Assembly (NCBI GenBank): GCA_963706905.1
Contig: CAVPNY010000015.1
Location: 62,001 to 126,000 of the forward strand
Direction: 5' to 3'
Length of the DNA: 64,000 bases
Source of the DNA: CAVPNY01 sp963706905
GTDB lineage: Bacteria; Chloroflexota; Anaerolineae; Anaerolineales; UBA4823
Shown here: piece after piece, positions 10,635-18,764 of the stretch
How the letters are laid out: every line of letters begins with the position of its first letter
How positions within the stretch are numbered: position 1 is the first letter of the stretch
Notes under the pieces: generated by a model
Told to the model about the DNA's origin: nothing
Seen by the model: the letters and a program-made list of their open reading frames with translations, nothing else
The model's database searches: none
Translations under genes and position numbers: made by a program

Positions 10635-10664
10635 TTGAACAACAATCCGAGATTGTTGTAGAAT
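10635..10664 (+). promoter_or_regulatory. Promoter with palindromic operator
   Basis: TTGAAC (10635-10640), an 18-nt spacer and TAGAAT (10659-10664) precede the ATPase gene. A perfect palindrome CAACAATCCGAGATTGTTG (10640-10658; 7-bp arms, 5-nt centre) fills the spacer, the usual place for a repressor site. Confidence 0.5.
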
Positions 10665-10728
10665 ATATCGTACATACCAGATTATTCCTGCCTTCTTGGC
10701 TTCTTCATCACTGACAAGGAGATCGACT

Positions 10729-13269
10729 ATGGGTGATAAAGGTTTTTACTTAGGACGCATTTTTGATCTGAAGACTGGAAAGACAACGACCGAGGCGCTG
10801 CTCTACGATCCAGATGACTTGACCACACATGCTGTAGTGGTCGGTATGACTGGCTCAGGCAAGACCGGCCTGTGTATTGACCTGCTGGAAGAAGCGGCAT
10901 TAAACGGGCTGCCAGCCTTGATGATCGATCCCAAGGGCGATATCACCAATGCCCTGCTGCATTTTCCGGATCTGGCCCCTGGTGACTTCCAGCCCTGGGT
11001 GAACCCCGACCAGGCCCGCCGGGAGGGCAAGACCATCGAGCAAGCCGGAGCTGATGCTGCCAAGAGCTGGAAGGAAGGCCTGGCGCAATGGGGCATCACC
11101 CCCGAGCGCCTCCAGGCCCTCAAGGACTCGGCTCAGTTTGCTGTTTATACTCCTGGATCGGATGCGGGTATCCCGGTCAGTATTCTGTCTTCCTTGAAAG
11201 TCCCTCCAATTCCCTGGGATGATAACAAAGAGCTATTGCGTGAAAAAATCTCGGGTACAGTCACAGCTGTGCTCGGTCTGGTAGGTTTCCAGGATATTGA
11301 CCCGGTGCGCTCACGTGAGCATATCCTGCTCTCCAATATTTTTGAGAATGCCTGGAGCCAGGGGAGAGATCTGGACCTTAGCGAGCTGATCCTGCAAGCC
11401 CAGACCCCGCCGTTTGCCAAGCTGGGTGTCTTCGATGTGAATACCTTTTTCCCAGAGAAAGACCGCTTCGCCCTGGCGATGCAGCTCAACAATATCCTGG
11501 CGTCGCCCTCTTTCCAGGTGTGGATCGAAGGCCATCCGTTGGATATCCCCAGCCTGTTGTACACACCGCAGGGGAAGCCGCGGCATAGTGTTTTCTATAT
11601 CGCCCACCTGAGCGACGCCGAGCGGATGTTCTTTGTCACCCTGTTGTTCTCTGCAGTGGAGTCCTGGATGCGCACCCAATCAGGCATCAACACGCTGCGG
11701 GCAATTTTATATTTCGATGAAATCTTCGGCTACATGCCGCCTACCCAGAACCCGCCCTCCAAGCAACTCATGCTGCGCATGCTCAAGCAGGCGCGCGCCT
11801 TTGGCGTGGGGCTGGTGCTGGTCACCCAAAACCCGGTCGACCTGGATTACAAAGGCCTGTCCAACACTGGCAGCTGGTTTATCGGCAAGCTGCAGACTGA
11901 ACGCGACAAGCTGCGCCTGCTGGACGGCCTAGAAGGGGCCAGCCCGGGTATCGATCGCAGTGTGTTCGACAAGATGATCTCCGGTCTCGGCAAACGTGTC
12001 TTTTTGATGCATAATATAAATGAAAAGCAGCCGCAACTTTTCCAGACGCGCTGGGCGATGAACTACCTGACCGGACCGCTCACCCGCGCCCAGATTCCAG
12101 CGGTCAACCAGTTAGCGGGGGCAGAGCTGGCGCCCACCCAAACTGAACCGGCTGCAGAACCAGCGGCGAAACCAACCGCCGCGGCCGGCAAAGCGGCTGC
12201 ATCCGGCGCACCCACTGTCACATCAACAGTTGCCTCGGCAGCCCCGGTTGCTGCGGCTGCCACTCAGGGATCACACACCCGCCCAGCGGTTCCAACCGGG
12301 ATCGCTGAGTATTTCCTGCCTAACAATCTGTCTTTCACCGAGGCTTTCAAGGCTGCCGGGCGTACCTATCCACAGGAAGCCCATACCCAGGGTCTGGTCT
12401 ATCGGCCAGCATTGCTGGCGCAAGCCAGCATCCGTTTTCTGAACAGGACCTATGATTTAGATTACGAGTCCCGCAGTACCGCCCTGACCACAACGCCCGA
12501 CCGGCGCGGCCGGATCCGCTGGGAAGATATCCAGGCAGAGGGCATCGATGCTAGAGCGCTCGAGTTCCGGCCTGACCCTCAGGCGCGTTTTATTGCCCTG
12601 GAAGCGCCCCTGACTGAGGCCAAGACCATGAGCGCGCTGGAAAAGGACTTCCTGGATTGGGTTTACCAGACTTCCAAAGCCAATGTGCGCACCAACGAAG
12701 CCCTTAAAGTCTTTGCTGGGCCGGATGTCTCCCAAGCAGACTTCCGCCGCCAATGCTCTGAGGCCGCCCAGGATGGGCGTGATAAAGAGACGAAACAGGT
12801 GAGCGCTACCTTCGACAAGAAGATTGACGCTCTGGCTGATAAGCTGAGGCGAGAAGAAAGTGAGCTGGCTAACGACCAGGCTGAGCTCTCCGGACGTAAG
12901 ATGGAGGAATACACCACCCACGCTGAGACCTTGCTGGGTTTATTCGGCAAACGGCGCAAGTCGATCTCGAAATCGCTGTCCAAGCGCCGAATGGCGGAGC
13001 AGGCAGAAGCGGATGTCAAGGAATCGAAGAAGGTGATTGCTAATCTTCAGGCGCAGGTTGCCGAGCTGGAGAACCAGAAGGAAGCTGCCCTGCAAGAGGT
13101 CAACAATCGCTGGAGCCGAATTGTGGAGGATGAGACCGAAATCCCCGTCGCTCCGGCTAAGAAGGATATCCTGCTGGATATCTTTGGGGTTGCCTGGTTC
13201 CCGTATTACAGTGTGCAAATCGGGGATGAAACAGTCGAGCTGCCCGGCTTTGCTGCTGACAACAACTAA
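10729..13269 (+). CDS. HerA/DUF87-type ATP-binding protein with coiled-coil tail
   Basis: 846 residues. Walker A is GMTGSGKT (39-46) and Walker B ILYFDE (326-331); VTQNP after an ARAFGVGLVLV strand resembles the sensor region of FtsK/HerA-like RecA-fold motors. An Ala/Pro/Thr-rich linker (~470-520) separates the motor from a second half containing a Lys/Glu-rich coiled coil (~690-795, LRREESELANDQAEL and repeats). Such proteins are predicted DNA or protein translocases; the substrate here is unknown. ATG at 10729 is chosen because AAGGAG lies about 8 nt upstream; an in-frame TTG at 10696 is unlikely. Preceded by its own promoter with a palindrome. The isoprenylcysteine-methyltransferase-like gene follows after 5 nt. 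Confidence 0.85.
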   Translation: MGDKGFYLGRIFDLKTGKTTTEALLYDPDDLTTHAVVVGMTGSGKTGLCIDLLEEAALNGLPALMIDPKGDITNALLHFPDLAPGDFQPWVNPDQARREGKTIEQAGADAAKSWKEGLAQWGITPERLQALKDSAQFAVYTPGSDAGIPVSILSSLKVPPIPWDDNKELLREKISGTVTAVLGLVGFQDIDPVRSREHILLSNIFENAWSQGRDLDLSELILQAQTPPFAKLGVFDVNTFFPEKDRFALAMQLNNILASPSFQVWIEGHPLDIPSLLYTPQGKPRHSVFYIAHLSDAERMFFVTLLFSAVESWMRTQSGINTLRAILYFDEIFGYMPPTQNPPSKQLMLRMLKQARAFGVGLVLVTQNPVDLDYKGLSNTGSWFIGKLQTERDKLRLLDGLEGASPGIDRSVFDKMISGLGKRVFLMHNINEKQPQLFQTRWAMNYLTGPLTRAQIPAVNQLAGAELAPTQTEPAAEPAAKPTAAAGKAAASGAPTVTSTVASAAPVAAAATQGSHTRPAVPTGIAEYFLPNNLSFTEAFKAAGRTYPQEAHTQGLVYRPALLAQASIRFLNRTYDLDYESRSTALTTTPDRRGRIRWEDIQAEGIDARALEFRPDPQARFIALEAPLTEAKTMSALEKDFLDWVYQTSKANVRTNEALKVFAGPDVSQADFRRQCSEAAQDGRDKETKQVSATFDKKIDALADKLRREESELANDQAELSGRKMEEYTTHAETLLGLFGKRRKSISKSLSKRRMAEQAEADVKESKKVIANLQAQVAELENQKEAALQEVNNRWSRIVEDETEIPVAPAKKDILLDIFGVAWFPYYSVQIGDETVELPGFAADNN

Positions 13270-13274
13270 ATGGA

Positions 13275-13889
13275 ATGGTGACTTCGGCGTTTTGGATCTT
13301 GTTGGCCGTGTTTATTTACGGCCTGGTGCATTCTATCCTGGCCTCGCTTAGGGTTAAGGCGTGCGCCCGCCAATGGCTCGGTCCGGCGGCTGATCGCTGG
13401 TACCGGCTGGGGTACAACATCTTCGGGGCGATTACCCTGCTACCCGTGTTAGCCTTGCCAGCCATCTTGCCGGATCAACCGCTGTACACCATCCCCGCCC
13501 CGTGGGTTTACCTGGCATTGGCCGGTCAGGTTGCGGCGGTGGTGATGCTGGCGGTGAGTGTGATGCAGACCGGCGCCTGGTCTTTCCTGGGGCTAAAACA
13601 GGCCTTCTTTTCCGGGAATGAGAGCCCACATCGCCTGGTCCAAACCGGTTTGTACCGCTGGATGCGCCACCCCATCTACACCGCCGGCTTGCTCTTTATC
13701 TGGCTGATGCCGGTGATGACTGCCAACCTGCTGGCGCTTAATGTTGGTCTGACAATCTATTTCATTATTGGTGCCCTGTTTGAGGAGCGTAAGCTGGTAA
13801 GAGAATTTGGGGAGGAGTATCTCCAATACCGCAAAGTCACTCCCATGTTGATCCCGCGCCCTCCCCGAAAGACGATCTTGGAGACTTGA
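13275..13889 (+). CDS. Isoprenylcysteine carboxyl methyltransferase-like membrane protein
   Basis: 204 residues with about five hydrophobic segments. The C-terminal half carries the family signature LVQTGLYRWMRHPIYTAG, followed by EERKLVREFGEEYLQYRKVTP, which match the SAM-binding region of the ICMT/PEMT/NnrU superfamily of integral-membrane methyltransferases. The bacterial substrate is unknown. It starts 5 nt after the ATPase stop codon and is probably in the same transcript. Confidence 0.8.
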   Translation: MVTSAFWILLAVFIYGLVHSILASLRVKACARQWLGPAADRWYRLGYNIFGAITLLPVLALPAILPDQPLYTIPAPWVYLALAGQVAAVVMLAVSVMQTGAWSFLGLKQAFFSGNESPHRLVQTGLYRWMRHPIYTAGLLFIWLMPVMTANLLALNVGLTIYFIIGALFEERKLVREFGEEYLQYRKVTPMLIPRPPRKTILET

Positions 13890-13954
13890 TTAATCCAACC
13901 AGTGTTCTTCAGTGTTAGTTGACTGAATACTGCTAACTGCCTACTGGATTTCAA

Positions 13955-16368
13955 ATGCCTCTCCTGTGGCTGTCGCTTGCTTTCTTAACAGGCATCCTGC
14001 TTGGGGCAAACCTGCACCTGCCTGGTTACGCCTGGCTCGGCCTGGCTGGTCTGGCTCTGGTGATCGGACTCATCGGTTATATCTGGCGACGAAGATCCAG
14101 TGCACCGCTTCTCTCAAGTCGCTGGTCACTTCTCACTGACAACTTCTTACTTCTCTCTTCCCGCCTGCCTCCCCTTCCCTATTCACTTATCCTATTATTC
14201 CTGTTCCTGGGCGCGGCGCGCTACCAGTATGCTCAACCCAATCTAAGCGCGCCGGATTTTATCGCGGCTTACAACGACAGCGGTGAGGCGTTGGCTGTAC
14301 AGGGCACTCTGCTTGAATTGCCCGAGGTGCGCGATCGGTATACCCAGCTCAGGCTGCGTCTCGAAGGGATCCAGCCCTCTGGGTCGGCTGATTTTCAGCC
14401 GGTTAGTGGGACGCTTCTGGCGCGCAGTTATCAGCCAGGCGACTGGCATTATGGGGATCGGTTGGTGGTGGAGGGCGAGCTACAAACGCCGCCGGAAGAG
14501 GATGATTTTTCCTACCGGGAATACCTGGCTCAACAGCGCATCTATAGCTGGATGCCGTCTGCCAAAGCTTCCTTGATCGCCGCGGGTCATGGCAATCCAT
14601 TCTGGCGTGCGATGTATGCTTTCAAGGAGCGCGCCCTGGAAATAGTTTACCGCCTTTGGCCTGATCCGGAAGCCTCCTTAATGGCCGGTATTTTGTTGGG
14701 TGTCGATAGCGGCATACCGGAAGAGGTTGTCCAGGCTTTTCAGGATACCGGAACGGCTCACGTAATTGCTATTTCAGGATTCAATATTGCGATTATCGCA
14801 GGATTGTTTGCACTATTATTTACCCGGCTGCTGGGGCGCGTCAAGGGCGCCATCCTGGCGCTGGTTGGCATTGTGCTCTACACGTTGTTGGTGGGAGCGG
14901 GACCAAGTGTGGTGCGAGCGGCCTTGATGGGTGGTCTGGGGCTCTTCGCTTATCACATCGGGCGGCGGCAGGTTGGCTTGTTGACCATGGCTTTGGTGGC
15001 GGCGGTGATGGCGCTGGCTAACCCAATGGTTCTGTGGAGCGCCAGCTTCCAGTTGTCTTTTTTTGCGACGTTGGGACTGGTGCTGTATGCCCAGCCGTTG
15101 GAGCAGGTGCTGGAGGGGTTGGCTGCCCGACGGCTGTCTCCCGAGACCGCAACGCGCCTGAGCCGTCCGGTTGCCGAATACCTGCTCTTCACCCTGGCTG
15201 CCTCGCTGGCAACGCTGCCGATTATTCTTTATCACTTTCAACGCCTCTCGTTGGTTTCTCTGGTAGCCAATCCGGCTATCCTGCCGGCTCAGCCAGCGGT
15301 GATGGTGCTGGGCGGGCTGGCGGTCTTGCTGGGGATGGCCTTTGAGCCGCTTGGCCAGCTGGTTGGCTGGCTGGCCTGGCCGTTTGTGGCCTATACCATC
15401 CGGGCTGTCCAGTTCTTTGCCAGCTGGCCAATCACCGCTGTGACGGTTGGGCAGATCAGCAGCCTGGGTGTGATCTTGATGTATGCGATGTTATTTGGCC
15501 TGACCTTTGCCTGGGCGCGCTTCAAGCAAACTGCGCAAATTGTCAAGCCTGGCCTGGCGCTCGCTATCCTGGTCGTTCTAAATGTGCTGGTGTGGCGGAC
15601 TGCCCTGGCAGCCTCAGACGGGCGCCTGCACCTGACCTTGCTGGATGTCAATCCGGAACGAGAATCTGGGGATGCCCTGTTGATCGAGACTCCGGGCGGC
15701 CGGCGCTTGCTGATCAACGGCGGACCCAGCCATAGCCGTTTGTCGGATGCGTTGGGCAGACGACTCCGCCCTTCGATCGGGAACTGGATTACCTGGTGCT
15801 AGCCGATCCGGAGGATAATCAGGTGGCTGCGCTGACGCGCGGCATTGAGCAGTACACCCCGCGTGAGGTCCTGTGGGCGGGGCAGGCGGAGGCATCGCCA
15901 GAGGCGGGCTACTTGCGAGCCGCCCTGGCGGAGGCCGATATTCCCATTTTCACGGCTGAAACCGGGCAGGTACTGGAGTTGGGCGAGGGGGCTAAGCTGA
16001 CGGTGCTGGTCGCTGGAGAGCGCGGGGCGGTTTTCCTGCTGGAGTGGGGGAATTTTCGCGCCGTGCTGCCGATCGGGATCACCTTCGAAGATCTGGATAC
16101 TCTGGATTACGGGTATCGGATCGGTCCGGTGAGTGCTCTGCTGCTGGCCGATCAGGGCTATGCTCCTTCAAACCCGCCTGAATGGATCGCAGCCCTGCAC
16201 CCGCAGCTACTGCTGTTGAGCGTGGCAGCGGGGGACAAGGATGGGAGACCGGATCGAGAAACATTAGAGACCATCCAGGGCTACACCTTGCTGCGCACTG
16301 ACCAAAATGGCTGGATCCAGCTCAGCACGGATGGCGAGAAAATGTGGGTTGAGGTGGAGAAGCGGTAG
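13955..16368 (+). CDS. comEC: ComEC/Rec2 competence channel, frameshifted, degenerate MBL domain
   Basis: Polytopic ComEC: N-terminal membrane segments, an OB-like DUF4131 region, then the competence domain (GILLGVDSGIPEEV, AISGFNIAI, GAGPSVVRAALMG, WSASFQLSFFATLG), which forms the DNA-import channel in this family. The C-terminal part is metallo-beta-lactamase-like (LLDVNPERESGDALLIETPGG, LLINGGPSHS). Reading shifts by -1 near 15764-15767 (CTCCGCCC): before it DALGRRL, after it PPFDRELDYLVLADPEDNQ, continuing to 16368. The position of the usual THxDxDHxGG motif reads LADPEDNQVAAL and the usual HHGS region is LADQGYAPSN, so metal ligands appear lost. Residues ~50-77 are encoded by a pyrimidine-rich low-complexity stretch. 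The last 27 codons are repeated in decayed form downstream. Confidence 0.85.
16288..16368 (+). repeat. comEC 3'-tail repeat, copy 1 (functional gene end)
   Basis: The final 27 codons of comEC including its stop. It is the intact member of a family of three related segments; copy 2 is at 17049-17129 and copy 3 at 17708-17746. Confidence 0.55.
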
Positions 16369-16403
16369 GGCAATTCCCGCCAGAATTATTACCAGGAGAA
16401 AAT

Positions 16404-16889
16404 ATGATCCGTCCTGCAAGATCGGCCGATACCGAAGCTATCGCCCGTATCTATAACTATTACATCCTTAATACGGTGATCACATTCGATGAGCAGGCCG
16501 TAACTCCTCAGACAATGGCAGTACGCATGCATGAAATCTCTTCAGATTCTTTACCCTGGCTTGTCGCAGAGGAGTCTGACAAGATCTTTGGTTATGCTTA
16601 TGCCTCCATGTGGAAAGACCGTTCTGCGTACCGGTACTCGGTCGAGAGCACTGTTTACATAGATCCTGCCGCACTGGGGGTTGGATATGGCTCACAGCTC
16701 TACGAAAGCTTGCTGGCTAATCTGCGCCAACAAAAGTTTCATGTGGTGATGGGTGGGATTGCCTTGCCCAATCATGCCAGTATCAGATTACATGAGAAGT
16801 TCGGGTTTCGGAAAGTTGCCCATTTCAAAGAAGTGGGGTACAAATTTGGCCAGTGGATAGATGTCGGTTACTGGCAGTTAATCCTCTAG
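16404..16889 (+). CDS. GNAT acetyltransferase, phosphinothricin-acetyltransferase-like
   Basis: 161 residues, single GNAT domain of the PAT/Bar/YncA type: N-terminal IRPARSADTEAIARIYNYY, central WLVAEESDKIFGYAYAS, the acetyl-CoA loop near GVGYGSQLYESLL and the terminal FGFRKVAHFKEVGYKFGQW typical of PAT-like enzymes. The family N-acetylates phosphinothricin, methionine sulfoximine or related amines; the actual substrate is unknown. ATG at 16404 is preceded by AGGAGA at a good distance. The gene sits alone between comEC-tail copies 1 and 2. Confidence 0.85.
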   Translation: MIRPARSADTEAIARIYNYYILNTVITFDEQAVTPQTMAVRMHEISSDSLPWLVAEESDKIFGYAYASMWKDRSAYRYSVESTVYIDPAALGVGYGSQLYESLLANLRQQKFHVVMGGIALPNHASIRLHEKFGFRKVAHFKEVGYKFGQWIDVGYWQLIL

Positions 16890-17048
16890 CCAGGGAGACG
16901 CACCCTGTGCCTGCATGAACGCTTCTTCTTACCTTTTGCAGGATCGGGATACCTGGATGTGCGTTCCATTGGTGTAATTGAACGAGGATGCTGGTAACCA
17001 GGAGGGCCGCCCTTAGCTATAGGTTTTGGTAAGTCTTCATGTGTTCAA

Positions 17049-17129
17049 CTGCTCCGCATCGACTAGATTGGGTGAATCGAATTGTCCACGGATGGGGAGC
17101 GGATGCAGGTGGAAGTAGAGAGAAGGTAG
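17049..17129 (+). repeat. comEC 3'-tail repeat, copy 2 (decayed)
   Basis: 81 nt aligning without gaps to the last 27 codons of comEC, about 54 of 81 bases identical by hand count. In frame it reads LLRID-stop-IG-stop-IELSTDGERMQVEVERR-stop, against LLRTDQNGWIQLSTDGEKMW in the real gene. Two internal stops show it is not functional. No similarity to comEC is seen upstream of 17049. Confidence 0.55.
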
Positions 17130-17157
17130 ATGCTTGCCAGTAGAGACGCTCTAAAGC

Positions 17158-17529
17158 TCAGACGTGCTGGTCGAAGAGGATCGGGTTTCCATCGGGGTCC
17201 ACGGCGATAAAACTGGCAGGTCCCGTCGTACTTTCATCTGCCTCGCTCGCGAATTCCACACCTTGCGCCTTGAGCTGGCGCTGGAGTTCACGCACGTCCG
17301 TGAAAGCCTCGAGCTTCTGGGCGTTACTGTCCCAGCCAGGATTAAAGGTGAGAATGTTCTTTTCGAACATCCCCTGAAAAAGACCGATTACCGTGTCTCC
17401 ATTCTTCATGATCAGCCAGTTCTGCGATATATCTCCGCCGAAGTCCTCAAAACCAAACTTCTCGTAGAAAGCCTTCGACGCCGTGATATCCTTCACTGCC
17501 AGACTGATCGAAAATGCGCCAAGTTCCAT
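17158..17529 (-). CDS. VOC family protein (glyoxalase/bleomycin-resistance fold)
   Basis: About 123 residues, one vicinal-oxygen-chelate unit: ISLAVKDITASKAFYEKFGF at the N-terminus and FIAVDPDGNPILFDQH at the C-terminus are typical paired beta-alpha-beta modules. Members include glyoxalases, dioxygenases and antibiotic-binding proteins; substrate unknown. ATG at 17529 is preferred over GTG 17536 because GGAG lies 8 nt before it. It is on the opposite strand to its neighbours and lies between comEC-tail copies 2 and 3. Confidence 0.8.
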   Translation of the reverse strand: MELGAFSISLAVKDITASKAFYEKFGFEDFGGDISQNWLIMKNGDTVIGLFQGMFEKNILTFNPGWDSNAQKLEAFTDVRELQRQLKAQGVEFASEADESTTGPASFIAVDPDGNPILFDQHV

Positions 17530-17707
17530 GCTCATCACTCCTTCACTTCTGTTATCCGTCGGTTGTTAGTTATACGAGTGATTTTATCCGAATATTGCAG
17601 TTTTGTGATCATCTGAGAAAGCAAATGAGCAAACACACAGCTCGAGTAATTAATCTCGGCCTATCCTCGATTGCGGGAAATTCGAGCACAATTTGACTAG
17701 CAGCAGC

Positions 17708-17746
17708 AACGATGGGGAGCAGATGTGGGTGGAGGTGGAGAGAAAA
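17708..17746 (+). repeat. comEC 3'-tail repeat, copy 3 (partial)
   Basis: 13 codons reading NDGEQMWVEVERK in the comEC frame, about 28-30 of 39 bases identical to copies 1 and 2. A looser resemblance to copy 2 may extend upstream to about 17669 with an insertion. The frame runs on for a few codons to a TGA near 17771. Confidence 0.45.
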
Positions 17747-17749
17747 TTT

Positions 17750-17768
17750 GGGCGCAATTTCTGCGCCC
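17750..17768. repeat. Short GC-rich hairpin
   Basis: GGGCGCA, 5-nt loop, TGCGCCC: a perfect 7-bp stem. No T-run follows on either side, so a terminator role is weak. Confidence 0.35.
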
Positions 17769-17780
17769 GCTGAAAGCAGT

Positions 17781-17786
17781 TATAAT
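17781..17786 (+). promoter_or_regulatory. -10 box for the META lipoprotein gene
   Basis: TATAAT, with a poor -35 (TTTCTG) 17 nt upstream inside the hairpin region. Predicted start near 17793, about 65 nt before the ATG at 17860. Confidence 0.4.
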
Positions 17787-17859
17787 ACCGAACTATGGTC
17801 GCTCTGTAGATCATTTCCTATATTGATAAAATGCCGGGTTGTTTGAAAGGATCATAACG

Positions 17860-18634
17860 ATGAAAAAGACAATGCTGATGGTGGTGGGGATGGCAGCTTT
17901 ATTTTCCCTGGTTGCCTGCGCCTCGGCGGGTTCCCAGGCAGATGGCGAAATTACTGGAAAAGTCTGGATTTTGGACAGTCTGACCAGCGCAGAGCCAGTG
18001 CCCAATACAACCATCACTGCAGAGTTTACTGATGACGGAAAAGTGGGCGGATCTTCTGGCTGCAACAGATATTCTGGCGAGTACACCCTATCCGGCAGTA
18101 ACATCGAGTTCACGCAGCCCATGGCTTCGACAATGATGGCCTGCGAGCAAGCAATTATGGATCAAGAAAGTGCATACTTCCAAGCCCTAAGTGCGACGAA
18201 CAGTTTTACCATTAAACGGGGATCAATTGACGCTCAACGATGCGGAAGGCCAGGCGCTGGCCACCTTTACCGCCCAATCACAGAGCCTGGATGGGACCTC
18301 CTGGCAGGTCATTAGCTACAACAATGGCAAACAGGCCGTCACCAGTGTTTTGATCGGGAGTGAGCTCACAGCAGACTTTGGGACTGATGGCAAACTGGCC
18401 GGTTCAGCAGGGTGTAACAATTACAACGGCGGGTACGAGGTTGATGGCGATAAGATTACTATCGGCCCATTGGCTTCAACTATGAAGATGTGCAGCGAGC
18501 CGGAAGGCGTGATGGATCAGGAAAGCCAGTTCCTGGCGGCCTTAGAAAGCGCGGCGACATACAAGATCGAAGGCGCACGGCTTGAGTTGCGCACAGCAGA
18601 TGGCGCACTGGCGGCAGACTTTCAGCTGAAATAA
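17860..18634 (+). CDS. Two-domain META (HslJ-like) lipoprotein, frameshifted
   Basis: Signal peptide MKKTMLMVVGMAALFSLVAC with a LVAC lipobox (Cys20) predicts a lipid-anchored exported protein. Two META/HslJ-like domains follow; each has the family core of a GCNxYxGxY turn (SSGCNRYSGEY, SAGCNNYNGGY) and a later ASTMxxC...MDQES block. In E. coli HslJ is a heat-inducible outer-membrane-associated protein; the role here is unknown. The frame breaks +1 in the A3 run at 18214-18216: before it SATNSFTI, after it NGDQLTLNDAEG. Removing one A gives one ~257-residue protein. ATG at 17860 is preferred to 17839 because GAAAGGA precedes it. Confidence 0.8.
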
Positions 18635-18681
18635 GCTCTACTCAGGATCTCCAGCACAGTGATTCTATCAGGTGGAAAAAC

Positions 18682-18736
18682 GGCATCCTTCGACGCCGCT
18701 GCGCTTACGGCAAAGAACACAGCCTCTCAGGATGCC
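18682..18736. repeat. REP-like interrupted palindrome
   Basis: GGCATCCT (18682-18689) and its exact complement AGGATGCC (18729-18736) flank 39 nt rich in CGACGCCGCTGCGCTTACGG. The composition resembles intergenic REP/BIME-type elements of other bacteria. It ends 28 nt before the globin-Rieske start codon. No second copy was noticed in this window. Confidence 0.4.
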
Positions 18737-18764
18737 ACTCGTATCAAAAACGGAGGGTTTCCGT

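Larger units (their letters stand above)
17530..17859. other. Intergenic region with tail repeat, hairpin and promoter
   Basis: 330 nt without a gene. It holds the upstream region of the VOC gene (minus strand), comEC-tail copy 3 (17708-17746), a 7-bp GC-rich hairpin (17750-17768) and a TATAAT at 17781-17786 that probably drives the META lipoprotein. Nothing else recognisable. Confidence 0.6.

Noticed and set aside
13905..13945. GTTAG/CTAAC repeat and TTGACT upstream of comEC
   Set aside because: No matching -10 at the right distance and the palindrome is short and imperfect.
17164..17616. 150-codon plus-strand open frame
   Set aside because: Antisense to the VOC gene, which has clear family motifs and a ribosome site.
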